Assembly: GCA_007570785.1 (NCBI GenBank)
Contig: ML664183.1
Location: 17,965,368 to 18,029,367 of the forward strand
Origin: Antilocapra americana
Lineage: Eukaryota; Chordata; Mammalia; Artiodactyla; Antilocapridae
Reading direction: 5' to 3'
Length of the DNA stretch: 64,000 bases
Shown here: positions 35,930 to 50,100 of the stretch, piece by piece
How positions within the stretch are numbered: position 1 is the stretch's first letter
Layout of the letters: the number at the start of each line of letters is the position of its first letter
Made by a program: the position numbers and the translations under genes
Notes under the pieces: model-generated
What the model was told of the DNA's origin: nothing
What the model saw: the letters and a program-made list of their open reading frames with translations, nothing else
The model's database searches: none

Positions 35930-36146
35930 GTGGCTTCAGTTGTGTCTGACTCTTTGCAACTCTATGGACTGTAGCCTGCCAGGCTCCTCTCCTCTGTCCA
36001 TGGGATTCTCCAGGCAAGAGTACTGGAGTGGGATGCCATGCCCTCCTCCAGGGAATCTTTCTGACCCAGGAATCAAATCCATGTCTCTTATGTCTCCTGC
36101 ATTGGCAGGAGGATTCTTCACCACTAGGGCCACTGCAGAAGCCCAG
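35930..36146 (-). mobile_element. Bov-tA SINE
   Basis: Antisense copy: TTCAGTTGTGTCTGACTCTT at the left, and the tRNA-derived head (CCCAGGAATCAAATCCATGT, CACTAGGGCCACTGCAGAAG) at the right. Confidence 0.92.
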
Positions 36147-36345
36147 GGTACTCCCAGTAGAACATATTGAATGAATAAAATCACATTTGGGCAAATTCTA
36201 AAGTTGAATGGTCAAGTTGTCATTAAATGGTATAAAAATTGTCAAACGGCCTCAGACCAATTATGTGATTTGAGGGACTCAAAGCAAGTGTCACTCTTTG
36301 AATTCTGAGAGTTCATAGTTTAGGTATTACCTTTTAATTAAAAAA
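36147..36345. other. Unique sequence
   Basis: Nothing recognised. Confidence 0.35.
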
Positions 36346-36688
36346 AAAAGTATTTTTATTTTTGGGTGTGCTGGGTCTTCCTCACTGTGTGTGGGCTTTC
36401 TCTAGTTGCAGCTGGCAGGGGCTACTCTTCCTTGTAGTGAGGGGGTGAGTGGGCTTTCCACTGCAGTGTCTTCTCTAGTGGAGCACAGGCGCTGGGGCTT
36501 TCGGGCTCCAGTCGTTGTAGCACCGGCTCAGGACTGGGGATGCGCGGGCTCTAGAGTGCAGGCACAGTAGCTGTGGCACATGGCCTTACTTGCTGTGCAG
36601 CACGTGGGTTCTTCTTGAACCAGGGATCAAGCTTGTGTCCCCTGTATTGGTAGTCGGATTCATAACCTCTAGACCACCAGGGATGTCC
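36346..36688 (-). mobile_element. CHR-type SINE, full length
   Basis: Antisense copy from the tail (TATTTTTATTTTTGGGTGTG), through the body (GCGCGGGCTCTAGAGTGCAG), to the tRNA-derived head (GAACCAGGGATCAAGCTTGT, ending TAGACCACCAGGGATGTCC). Open frames through it reflect the SINE and are not genes. Confidence 0.9.
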
Positions 36689-36976
36689 TTGTTGTTACCC
36701 TCTAATTTTATGAGTTGGAGACAAATTTTCCCTTTCTTGGTGATGATAGGTTTCATATTTGAAGTGCTTTTAAAACCTGGTAGCACAAAGACACTTGAGC
36801 TGTGTATCTGGAAAGAGAAAAAGAGAGGTGGTTTACTGTATTTCCACGTGTAGATCTTTGTCAAATAAGGTGGGTGCAAAAAAATACATCCACCTGATGT
36901 GACTTTACTTTGACATAATGGAGAGTTGATTAGGAAGAGTGTAGTGGTGTGGTTTAAATACTTGTGAGGCCTGTGA

Positions 36977-37005
<29 letters not shown>
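36977..37005. repeat. (AC)n microsatellite
   Basis: A 29-base uninterrupted AC tract, likely length-polymorphic. Confidence 0.95.
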
Positions 37006-37007
<2 letters not shown>

Positions 37008-38155
37008 CCTTCATGTAATATAGATGCCCAAGTAGCAGCAAAAGCTCTATATGGTTTGTATATACAGAAAGGCACACTAGAAGTAATTAGACATTTAAAG
37101 GCATTTTAATATACTTTGTTCTTTTCAGCAAATTAAAGTGTTCTTAATTTACTTTAACAATTATTAATTACTAAGAGATAAGAGGATTTTCATGTGAACT
37201 GAATCAGGCTTCTATGTACAGTATAAATAAATTATCAAGAGAATGCATAATATAACTTTCAGAACAGTATGCTGAGAATTAGGAGATTTGGGTTTTAAAC
37301 TCTGCCTCATTTAACTTTCTTGCCCTTTAAACTTCCTGAAATTTGAAATTAGGATGTTGAAATACGTAATCTAATCCTGAGATATCTACTATTCATAAAG
37401 AATAAGACTTTTGCTGCTTCTTTTAGAAGGTGAAGAGGGCCCAGGTGTCAAACCATGGCAGATAGTGTCATCAGTCCTTTAGTTTTTGTATTTTGGGAGT
37501 GCCCACGAGAGGGGCATAAAGTAACTAAGTTACATAATGGGCCATGTGTGGAAATGCTGTTATGATAGGCAAGTTAGAGTTCTGTGATTGCTCAGAGCTC
37601 TTTGTTGGTCCTGATAGAGCGTTGGACCAGTGGGCACTGCAGAGTGGAAACAAGCAATTTTCAAGTTCTCTATGTCAGCAGTAATTACTTTTAATGTTCC
37701 ATAAATAAGTGTTTTGAAGATTATCATGTCATTTTTCCACTTAAAATTGGTATTTAATAAAGATGCTTTTCTAAGGAAGATTGATGATTAAAATTTTGAC
37801 TCTCTCCTATTCTATGGAAAACTTAGATGAATTTTTCATGATAACCCCTTAAACTTGATCTTTGATTAAAAACATCCTTACATATTGTAGTAATTCGAGA
37901 CAGACTCTGATTTTTCTGCCTAATACTAACCAAAGTGTAGAGGTTCCTATTTTATATTTATTTATGTGGGGCATTAAAACCATATGATAGTTAATATAGT
38001 GCTGTTGTGGCAAACTTATTTACTATATATATGTGTGTGTTTGCACATTTGTCTGTTTAACTCTGAGCAACTAATATATAAAGTATGCTTACCTACCAGG
38101 TTAAAGTGAATTTAAAAAAATCGAGCCTGAACAAGTTAGAAACTATTGAATGTTT
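37006..38155. other. Unique AT-rich sequence
   Basis: No exon or repeat recognised. Confidence 0.4.
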
Positions 38156-39914
38156 TCTAGAAATATTCTTGTTTTTCAGTTGATAAGTCATATTTGATTC
38201 TTTGCTGAGTTTTCCAAATTTGCACTGACCACAGGACTGGAAAAGGTCACTTTTCATTCCAATCCCTAAGAAAGGCAATTCCAAAGAATGCTCAAACTAT
38301 CGCACAATTGCATTCATCTCACATGTTAGTAAAGTAATACTCAAAATTCTCCAAGCCAGGCTTCAACAATACGTGAACCATGAACTTCCAGATGTTCAAG
38401 CTGGTTTTAGAAAAGGCAGAGAAACCAGAGATCAAATTGCCAACATCTGCTGGATCATCGAAAAAGCAAGAGGGTTCCAGAAAAAACGTTTATTTCTGCT
38501 TTATTAACTATGCCAAAGCCTTTGACTGTGTGGATCACAATAAACTGTGGAAAATTCTGAAGAGATGGGGATAACAGACCACCTGACCTTCCTTTGAGAA
38601 ATCTGTATGCAGGTCAGGAAGCAACAGTTGGAACTGGACATGGAACAACAGGCTGTTTCCAAATAGGAAAAGGAGTACATCAAGGCTGTATATTGTCACC
38701 CTGCTTATTTAGCTTATATACAGAGTACATCATGAGAAATGCTGGACTGGATGAAGCACAAGCTGGAATCAAGATTGCTAGGAGAAATATCAATAACCTC
38801 AGATATGCAGATGACACCACCCTATGGCAGAAAGCAAAGAACTAAAGAGCTTCTTGATGAAAGTGAAAGAGGAGACTGAAAAAGTTGGCTTAAAGCTCAA
38901 CATTCAGAAAACTAAGATCATGGCATCCGGCCCCATCACTTCATGGCAAATAGATAGGGAAACAATGGAAACAGCAACAGGCTTTATATTTTTGGGCTCC
39001 AAAATCACTGCAGATGATGAATGCAGCCATGAAATTAAAAGATGCTTGCTCCTTGGAAGAAAAGTTATGACCAACCTAGACAGCATAGTAAAAGCAGGGA
39101 CATTACTTTGCCAACAAAGGTCCATCTAGTCAAGGCTATGAATTTTCCAGTAGTCATGTTTGGATGTGAGAGTTGGACTATAAAGAAAGCAGAGGGCTGA
39201 AGAATTGATGCTTTTGAACTATGATGTTGTAGAAGACTCTTGAGAGTCCCTTGGCCTGCAAGGAGATCCAACCAGTCCATCCTAAAGGAGATCAGTCCTG
39301 GGTGTTCATTGGAAGGACTGATGTTGAAGTTGAAACTCCAATACTTTGGCTACCTCATTTTAAGAGCTGACTCATTTGAAAAGACCCTGATGCTGGGAAA
39401 GATTGAAAGTGGAAGGAGAAGGGAATGACAGAGAATGAGATGGGGAATGGCATCACCAACTCAATTGCCATGAGTTTGAGTAAGCTCCAGGAGTTGGTGA
39501 TGAACAGGCAGGCCTGGTGTGCTGCAGTCTGTGGGGTCACAAAGAGTCAGACACGACTGAGCAACTGAACTGAACCCCAACAACTGCAGCATGCCAGGCT
39601 TCCCTGTCCTTCACTGTCTCCCAGAGTTTGCTCAAATTGATGTCCATTGAATCAGTGATGCTATCTAACCATCTTATTCTCTGCTGCCCTCCTCTCCTTC
39701 TGCCTTCAATCTTTCCCAGCATCAGAGTCTTTTTTAATGAGTCAGGTCTTAGTATCAGGTGGCCAATGTATTGGAGCTTCAGCTTCAGCATCTGTCCTTC
39801 CAGTGAATATTCAGGACAGATTTCCTTTAGGATTGACTGGTTTGATCTCCTTGTAGTCCAAGGGAGTCTCAAGAGTCTTCTCCAGCACCACAATTGAAAA
39901 GCATCTAGAAATAT
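38156..39914 (-). mobile_element. BovB (outer) with 11-bp target duplication, split by a second BovB
   Basis: TCTAGAAATAT flanks the whole unit at 38156-38166 and 39904-39914. Just inside the left flank is the very 3' end of a minus-strand BovB (TTTTTCAGTTGATAAGTCAT, then TTTGATTCTTTG). The rest of that copy resumes at 39575 (ACTGCAGCATGCCAGGCTTC) and runs to the right flank. The terminal ~50 bases missing at 39575 are those present at the left, so the two pieces are one element opened by an insertion. Confidence 0.85.
38203..39574 (+). mobile_element. BovB (inner) with 5' inversion, carrying reverse-transcriptase remains
   Basis: Plus-strand 5'-truncated BovB, about 1.35 kb, from CCACAGGACTGGAAAAGGTC to the CTGAACTGAA tail. 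Broken frames show reverse-transcriptase sequence: the FINYAKAFDCVDHNKLWKIL block near 38500, IGKGVHQGCILSPCLF near 38665, and the YADD motif near 38805. Frameshifts separate them. Its first 21 bases (38203-38223) are the reverse complement of the BovB segment that should precede this point, as expected for an inversion made during insertion. Confidence 0.85.
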
Positions 39915-42059
39915 ACATTGGGAAAAATGACTGATATTTTAACAGTTGGTTACCAATACATAGCATAGTGTTTGCATCTCATGAACCCCAGCCTAGGGTT
40001 CTATCCTTGTGTCAAGGGTAACACTTTTATAACTATTGTGTACCATATGTTGACCCTAGAATGACACCTATGTTTTTACCAGCCGACTACTTCATTTTTG
40101 TATCATTAGAGATGGATTTCTGGACTTCTATCTTATGATAATTATATAAAAATCAAATATCAAGAGTTTCTTTAATTTGAAGCTAGGTTATATTTACTTT
40201 TCCATTAAGTTCACAAGAGTGACGATTTCTATACATTTCTCGAGTATATCTTTTTGCCTATAGCTTCCCCTGTCCTCCAAATCTCTGACATTCTCAGTTG
40301 TATTTTGCTATCTTTCTCTTGCTTAGTTCATTCAAGTTATTTACTGATAGAAAGCTAATTCACTGAAACTAGTACTCTTATTATCTTTCTTACATCTTCA
40401 GTACTTGCCTACCTTACTAATTTTAAGAAGTTCTCTAGAAAAGAGTTTTTTTTGTTTGTTTGTTTATACTTTAAATTTGGATTACAGAACAAGTGGGAGG
40501 GAAATGCCCAAGTTATATCACTGGTTACATGCTATTTAAAGTAAAAGAAACAATAAAAAAATCATTGACTTAGAGCTTTTCTCCTATAAGCCACATGCTG
40601 TCAAATAATGTTTTAAATACAAAATTACCTTTGAAAATATTTTTGAATACTTTGTGGGAAATGCTGATCATTGAGTTAGGAAATGATGTACTTTTCATCT
40701 GCTAGAAAAATCACTACTGAAATGGAACCGATAAACTGTAATTTATTAATCAGATACAGGGATGTTGCCTACTCGTATGTATATTCACTGGACTTAAATT
40801 TAGTAAAATATTTTGTTAATAAGCATTTTAAATTCCATTTTACACATTAAACTTTTCCATTTATGAAGAAAACCACAGAAAACATAATACTTTTCTTCTT
40901 AAAAAACTTTTATTTCTTCTGGTCTTTGGAGATGATCAGCTGAGTAGAGTACAAAGAAATATGCTTCTTGGTAAATAGTACATGGATTTCCATGCACATT
41001 AATTTAGGCTGAGGTCCAGTAATAACTTAGCATCATCTTATGCAGTGGAATATAAGAATTCATTTCAACTTATTAAGTATGACACTAATTCGGTATTAAA
41101 CTCTAAGCACATTAGCAAGTATGGTACAAGGCACTGTGACTTTCCATGTCTCTGCAGTAAGATTTTCCTCATTAATGTTTTATGTTTTTTTTTCCCTTTT
41201 CCTTGCACAGCCTATCATTTGTGATAGTGTGACTTAAGAACAGCCCTACCATTAGAATTTTATTTATATTCATTTAAATATGTATTCCTGATGACCAAAT
41301 CTAGTCACCAAACACAGTAATCATAATCATCTAATCCTATAAGAGTTAATCAAATAGCAGGAACTTGAATTGTTGTGCTTAGTCTCTAAGAATCCAATCT
41401 GTCTAAATTCTAAATTTTTATAAGAGAAAACCCAAAAGAGAGCCTTGAATCCTTGTCTGACTTATCAAAGTAATTAAAATTCTATTGTCTGACTCATCTC
41501 CCCTTTAGAGTCCAAAGACAATTCCTGTGGTGTATTATTATGCATTGAAATTGGATGATTGCTTTCCTAAAACATATTCACAGAAACAAATGTGTAAATG
41601 GGTTTGTAATTGTGTTTAAAATAATAGGTATTATTATTACAGATTTTCCTTGGTTTTACTTTTCTATCAGTAACCTTGAATACAAAATATGAAAATATTT
41701 TTAAAATAGAGAGGCTTTGCAATCCTGAGTTGTAGAGGATGATCAACCTTCCTGGTTTGCTCAAGACCAAGGTGTAACTAGGACTTTAGTATAAAAAGTA
41801 GGACAGTCCCAACCAATTATAATGTTAAAACAAGGGCAATCCTAGGTAAATGAGTACAAGTTGGTGACCATAAACCCAAGATGAAATGAGCCTGAAGTAA
41901 AGACAGTTTGGGGAAAATGAGCTTTTAAAAAATTTTTTTCCTACTGTTTTACAATTTTCCAAATTTTTCCTCTTCCCACGTCCCTAACTCCAAAGTCAGG
42001 CCAGTTAATGTTAATTAATATCTTATCACTCTGGATCCAGAAGAAGGCATTACCAACCC
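39915..42059. other. Unique AT-rich sequence
   Basis: About 2.1 kb with no exon or repeat recognised apart from a T/TTTG run near 40446-40467. Confidence 0.45.
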
Positions 42060-42420
42060 TTGGAAGTCCTGCAGAATGCAGCGAGGGGCAGTGGGTAGGG
42101 GACTGAGCTCTGTACCAAATGGTCTGGATTTGATATTAGGTGAGTGATGAGATGGTTAGATAGCATCACTGACTATGTGGACATGAATTTGAGCAAACTC
42201 CAGGAGATAATGGAGGAAAGAGGACCTTGGTGTGCTATACTTCATGGGGTAGCACAGTCGGACACAGCTTAGAGACTGAATAACAATACAAAGTGAGTGA
42301 TTCTCTGTCTCCCTTTTCTCAAATATAAAAGGAAATGATGTCCAACTCATAAGGTTACATGAACAGTGCTTGTCATGCATTAAGTGTCCCAAGAAGTTAT
42401 TTATTTTTATTGTGGACATA
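42060..42420 (+). repeat. MIR SINE split by a BovB tail
   Basis: The left MIR part (GGGCAGTGGGTAGGGGACTG, AAATGGTCTGGATTTGATAT) and right part (CTCAAATATAAAAGGAAATG, CATAAGGTTACATGAACAGT, TCATGCATTAAGTG) join in order once the insertion is set aside. Confidence 0.65.
42140..42301 (+). mobile_element. BovB 3' tail insertion with 9-bp target duplication
   Basis: About 145 bases of sense BovB 3' end (TGGACATGAATTTGAGCAAA, then GAGACTGAATAACAATAC). GTGAGTGAT occurs on both sides at 42140-42148 and 42293-42301. Confidence 0.85.
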
Positions 42421-42627
42421 ATTAAGATGAACATTTGAGAACAAGCTAGTGTGTTTACCACTGTTAGTTACCTTTATATCTAGATTCTTCTGTAAGGGGC
42501 TGCTTACATGACCTATAAAGCTTAGCTATGTTTTTTGGGTTTTTTTGGTTTTGTTTTTTGCTGTTCAAGACATGTACATGAAATGACAGAACGAAATTTC
42601 AATTTTCAGACTCTTGCAGGAAATGTT

Positions 42628-42700
42628 TAGTTTTCAGTTGCTCAGTTGTGTCTGACTGTTTTAGACCCCATGGACTGCAGCACGCCAGGCCTCCATGTTC
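42628..42700 (-). mobile_element. BovB/Bov-A 3' end fragment
   Basis: Antisense fragment: TTCAGTTGCTCAGTTGTGTC, CCCCATGGACTGCAGCACGC. It is truncated after about 70 bases. Confidence 0.82.
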
Positions 42701-45169
42701 ATAGCACCAGTGGAATGGGCAGCTGGATGACCAGAATTATCAGTTATTTTGAGGATAACTGTTTTTAGTGTAGAATAATAAATTCAAAAGACTATTTTTT
42801 TTTAATGGCCAGTATCACAATAAAGCCGAATTACTGAAGGTCTCATTAAGTGACTCTGAGATCCCATTAAGTAAGGTGTGGTATTAGTTATTGTCAATCA
42901 TGAGGGTTGCATGCAGAATTGAAGAGCATCAATATGCCACAGGTGGATCTGGCTACTGGAATTTTGCTTCTGTTAGAGCTATAACATAGAGAGACTGCTG
43001 AAAAGTTACTATGGAATTCCAGTATATGAATTAAGTTCCTTCAAAATGGCATTGTTCTATGCTTTAGCTTCTAACATCAAGACCTCATCCCAGCTAGGCA
43101 GTGGGAAAGCTGAATATATGCAGTTTCATTCCACCCCAAATTTGTGGTAGCCACTTCCCAATAGCAGAAAGTGGACTGTGTGTGATCTGTGATATTATAA
43201 CTTAGCCAATTAAGTTTATTATAAGACATATAGTAAATATATCTGTCTGTTGAAATGAAACTATAAGACCTAGATATTTTTATGTAAAATTTATTTCCAG
43301 CATTTACCAAATGCAATGCAAAAGATGTTTAAGAAAATATTAGAATCACTCAAAAGGTAGAGATAGAAAACCAAGATCCCTCAAGATTTAAACAAACAGT
43401 CAAGGACATCCCTGAAAGACTTAAAATAGTTATTCTGACTTTAAAAATAGAAAAGCCTAGAATTCAGGATTTTTCATATGTAGTTATAAAGTATTTAAGG
43501 ATAATTTTACTTTTTTCATTATATACAGTAATGCAGCCAAACATATTCTTATAACTTGAACATCTTTTAAAGTGTAAGTCAAATTCTAATAGTCATATCT
43601 TCTCAGCTGTTTACTTTCTTTGCATTTATTGCAACAGATTTCTGAATCTCAGTATGGGATTCATCAAGGAATATATTTTTTATCAAAAGAATTCCGTTTA
43701 AAATGAAGATGCAATATCCTCTAGTGGTACATAGATTATGGTAGTTTAAATAGTGAAAAATATTTATTTAACAATGGAAGAAATTTCATTTTTGTTTTAA
43801 AAACTGATTTTTTTCTTAGTTTAAATGCAAGGTTTATTTTTTGAGGGAAATGCTTTAGTTTTTTTTATCCGTTTTATGTGTAGACAAGCTTTCTACAAAT
43901 GAAGAAGAATCTTACTTTGTGCTGCTCAAAGACATTAAGTAACCCCATTTAAGCCTCAAATGAACCATACAGCATAACCTTGCTTAGCAGTTGTCTAATG
44001 ATATCCCCTATACAATTCTCCTGATATATTTTTAGACATAAACTCTTGGGCTCCTGGACCCCTATAATAGGAAAGGAGTCTCATTAAGTGTTCAACATTT
44101 TCCCATGGAATTAAAGAATTCCCATAGGTTAAATAAGATAAGAATTTGGCCTTTTGCCTGGGAGAAGGAAAATGTCATGGAAGCTCTTTGAGAAAAGAGT
44201 CAGTTATACAAAGCCAGAGCACTTCTGCTTGGTTTAGTTTTCATTAAAACAACAATGATTCAGAACTACTATTTACTGCTCTCAGTATTTGTAAGTTATC
44301 CATGTTTGTTTGGGGGAATCATCCACCTTGTACAATGCATTCTGAAATAAATGCACTTCTGAAAACATTCACATTGGAAGGCAGAACAACTGTGACATAT
44401 CATATGTAGTGAGAAATTAAATCATAATCTGGGTAGAATGTTTAGGATTGTGTATCCTTTTTCATTTACACCTTAAATACAGACAAAATCAAGTACACTT
44501 TAAATCAAAAATCTTATTAAGGTGACACGGCTGCTGGTTCTGTTCTTTTCTTTCCTCCTTTTTTCCTCATTCGCCTCCCCATTCTCCTTTTTGCTCTTCT
44601 TAGAACAGGTTGTGTATTCAAAAGCAAAAGTGAGCACTTTTCTTGAGACTGCTATATGTTCTTGGCTAAATTCAGATTCCAGTGAATAGTTCTGGATTGC
44701 AATTCAGAATCTTAATCTAGCTTCTGTCTATTTTGTTTTATTTAGTGTTAAGGAATGGCCAAATAGAACATCGAGGATTATAGCTTTGAGTTCTCAAGAA
44801 TAGTAATTAAAGGGCTGCTAATAAAGATGCTAAAAATTTAAATGACTAGGTGAAGATTTAGATAAACACGAGCAATTTCAGTGTTATGGAAGATTCTAAA
44901 CATGATAGAAGAATTACCCTTGGACAGAAAGGATGCTCTCTAAATTGTCATCATTTTAGGAAATACGGAGCAGACAGGGATGGGGGCGGTGGGGATAGGG
45001 CGGTACTGTGTACAGTTTACCTCGGCCTGTCTGGGGTCCCCACTTTTTCGTCTCTCTTCAAAGTTTGTGTCTTGGCATTCAAGGGGAAGGCTAGCGCCCT
45101 AACAGTTTGACTATCAAGAAAGTAATTTTAAAGGTATGGTTCAATTTCAGAGTGAACTTTTTGGAATAC
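42701..45169. other. Unique sequence upstream of the PRKG1 beta promoter
   Basis: No repeat or exon recognised in about 2.5 kb. Its right end grades into G-rich sequence (44975-45005) before the CpG island. It is a plausible place for distal promoter elements, but no specific site can be asserted. Confidence 0.5.
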
Positions 45170-46619
<1,450 letters not shown>

Positions 46620-47161
46620 AGGGGTTACGCTCCGGGTCCGTGTGGCACCCGGGCTGCGGGGAGCTCCGGGTCTCTGTATTGTCTGTCTGCTCCCGCCCCT
46701 CCCGCTTGCCTTGTTGATCCTCACCCTCAGAAATGTTTCATTTTAACCGGCACTTCTTGCGGGGCTGTGCACGTTTCTCAGACCAGACTCACTGCACCTA
46801 CGTTGCCTTCCTGTCTTTGTTAGATGTCAAGCTATTTTTTAAAAAAAATACACAACATACATATATACACGTTCATATAGGCCATCTACTGTGCGTAGAG
46901 TTTGAATGAGCCCCAGGTGTGTGTCAGCTTGTGTCTGTGTGAGTGAGAGAATTGAAAGCTTCATCTCCCAAATGCCCTGGCAAACCTGCCCAACCAGAAA
47001 ATCCTAACTGCAGGCTCATCAGACTTGAAATGCGTCTGCTATCACCCTGACTTTCTATGCTTTTGTGGCTCTCCCGGATTTCTCTACATGCTGGCGATTC
47101 TCACTGGTACCCTTCAAACCTGATGTTCTGGCATCATTAAAGTGTCAAAAATAAGCAGATA

Positions 47162-47189
47162 TTTCCTTTTATACATGTATAAAAGGAAA
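47162..47189. repeat. 28-bp perfect palindrome with TATAAAA on both strands
   Basis: The 14-base arm TTTCCTTTTATACA is followed, without spacer, by its exact reverse complement. Each strand therefore carries TATAAAAGGAAA. The next flanking base pair (A and G) breaks the symmetry. It lies about 550 bp inside PRKG1 beta intron 1. Confidence 0.95.
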
Positions 47190-50100
47190 GAGTTTTTGAT
47201 TTCCAGAATTGGGTGACATTTACAATCCACAAATGGAAACCTAGTCTGTTGATTTTTAAAAAAAATTTTTTTTCTTAACATTTGAGGGAGAATATTGCTT
47301 ATTTTCCTTAAGGACTTTATATAATGTTGCTAATGGGGTGCCTCTGTCTCCCCCGGAGGGTTACATGTTTTCAGGGTCAGATGAAGAGAAGTCCACTTAC
47401 CTTTATTGACATCGGGTGGGTACACATTATTTGCCTCACTCCTGGCTTCTGATGCAACCACTCTGGTATTGTTTTAACATTTTAAACAGCTGTGGAGTTC
47501 TGATGTCAGTGGGCTTCACAACCTGGATGGGAAAGTTGAATGGAACTTGTTACACATCACTCAACTTGGAGTTCTTATGGATAGTAAAGTGGCAGGAACA
47601 TGAAGTTAATACAGAATAAGCACCCAGATGAATTGTTTTTTAAGTTACTAATGACAGAATTGGTAAACCGAGGGGTTTGTTACTCTATTCCAAACTACAT
47701 CACACTGTCTGGATAACATGTGTTACATAATAATACAAGGTCCCTGGGAGCCTTTCACTTAATAATCACAAATATTTAATATAAGGAGAAAGAGTATTGG
47801 ACTGTTCCCATTTGTATTTATTGGATGGGAACGCAGATTGTGAGTATATACTAATTATAGTTTTGAAAACTTAGACATGTTCCTCTCCTTGTTGGTTGCC
47901 ATAGAGCATTTACTGTTTCCTCACGCAGATTTAGCTTAAGGAGGAATTGATATTCTCTGTGTGGGGAGAAAAGACAATAAAAATACACATTTCTGAGATT
48001 CTAACCTCACCAGGTTGCCCTAATAGTTGAGTGGATTTAGATCTGCTTTAGAAACCTGAATGATCTGAATCCACTTCAAATTTCTCCGGTAAGTTAATTT
48101 GCAGTGCTGACATGCTTGCCTGTGTCAGCTAATGAGGTACATGGCCATCTCTCCAGGGCCAAGTTTTGTATAATGAAAAAAATAACTCAAAGATAGCTCT
48201 CTGCATCTTTTAGCACTCTGTAGGATCTCATTTTAGTATCGGCAGGACTTTGGAGTAACTCAGAGCAAACTCTCCTTTCTTAAAAAGACCATTTTAATCA
48301 GTTTTATTTGAAGCATGATCAAGCCAGCTGATAACTCCAATGAAACAATCTATCGGACAGGATCTAAAGGTATCTAAGCAGTGTAGTCTGAGCTGTATAA
48401 TGTGGTAAAGTTTTAGAAATCTCTTAGTACATGACATACAGAATAGCTAGATCTTTTTAAGTCCATGGTGGAAAATGAAATTAGTATGGCAAATAATTCA
48501 CAACATCCAGTTATGATCAACATTTTATCAGTAGAACCACACTGTGCATTTGATTTCTGATCTTTATTTAATAACTTGTACCTTTAGGAAGTCAGCTATT
48601 AAGGTATCACCATGAAGGGTTTGGGGATTCTGAAGGATTTATGTTGAAGAAAACTATAGAATGAATGTCTTCCAAACTTAAATAATTTTGGAAAAACATC
48701 TGTTCTTTTTTCACACTTACATAAAGAAAACTAGAATAAAATTGGCTTACGCTGTCAAGTGTACCTTTGGTAAGAGAAGAAGCATATTGTATGCAAAATG
48801 ATCACACTTAGGTCATTTGAATGATCATACAAGGTAGTTCCATGAAAAATTAGGAAAACTTAACCAAAGTGAAGGAACCTTGTTTGAATTTCTGTTTATT
48901 TCACTATAAACAATTTGATTATACTGACTTACTGGCAACAAGTGTTTATATCTTTATATTTTATTTTTAGGACAGCCTAAATTTGGTCATCTTTTTAAAA
49001 CTTGCAGATTTTTGAGAGTTTGAGTTAAAATGAAATCATCAAAATAGCCCAAAATTGATTGAAAACTCATGCTCCTGTAGTTTTCTATTTTCTTTCTACT
49101 GGATGTAGGTAACTGTTCAGAGAATGTCCTACTCAGTTAGCTGATGTATGCGTATATGTATATTTACTTTTTGCTTACTGAGGTTGCCTTCTAAGGATTA
49201 GAATCTTTAAAAAACTTCTGTGTTTTTTTTTAAAGTAATCATTTGAAAAATAGTATAACATGTAAATTAACTTATGAACTTAAATCATCTTAACAGTTTT
49301 GGTTTGGAAGTTTCCCTGTATGCTGGGAATTGGAGGGAAGGCTATGTGGGATTCCAGCTCAGAGCCAGGCACTCCTGCTGCACCTGTGAGTGCCTGTGAG
49401 AGCTGGTATTTTTGTTTGCCTCTTTTACACATGTGTAGAAATAGCCAGAAAACCCTTTTTCTGTTGTGAGTGTGATGAGCAAGAGAACTGATCAGCAAAT
49501 TGGAATCTATACTCCACTGCTCCTAAATAACTACTTGAGAAGGCAAAACTATCAGACTGTATGTTTTGGACTGAATTAGGTAAATAAATCCTTAAAAATG
49601 AAAACTGTGTAAAATATTCATTTTTTAAAAATCAGATAGCCTGTTGATTATGTGGACAGTGTAATTCTCATGGATTTTTAAAGTAATTTTATTTCATACT
49701 AGTTTATTCCTGAAAATTGACTCTCTAGTAGGTTAGAACATTCAGTCACTGGTATGTAGATCTCCAAACCCTTTACCTGTGGTAAATATTCTCAAGTCCT
49801 TTCCATTTTGCTGTCATAAGAGTTGAGTTCCTGTCAGAAGTTGTTAGTGTCTCTATATTTTTGTTAAGCTGTTAGCCCAGAGGTAACCGAATTTCAAAGG
49901 ATGATGACATGTTTTGTTTTGTAACATTACATGCTTGACTGTGAAGTACTTTGGAGAGCTGAGGATAAAAAGAAATATATTCTTATTTTTAAGGAGGCAT
50001 TAATTTTAACACAATCTTATCTGATTATTTTTTAAGTCTTGACATAGTACATTTCAAGAGAAATAGAATCTTCCTAAAGGCTCTCTGTTAAATTCTGTAG

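Noticed and set aside
36848..36920. Possible mariner-type terminus (GGTGGGTGCAAAAAAATAC)
   Set aside because: Only a short resemblance to a mariner end, with no matching second terminal repeat.
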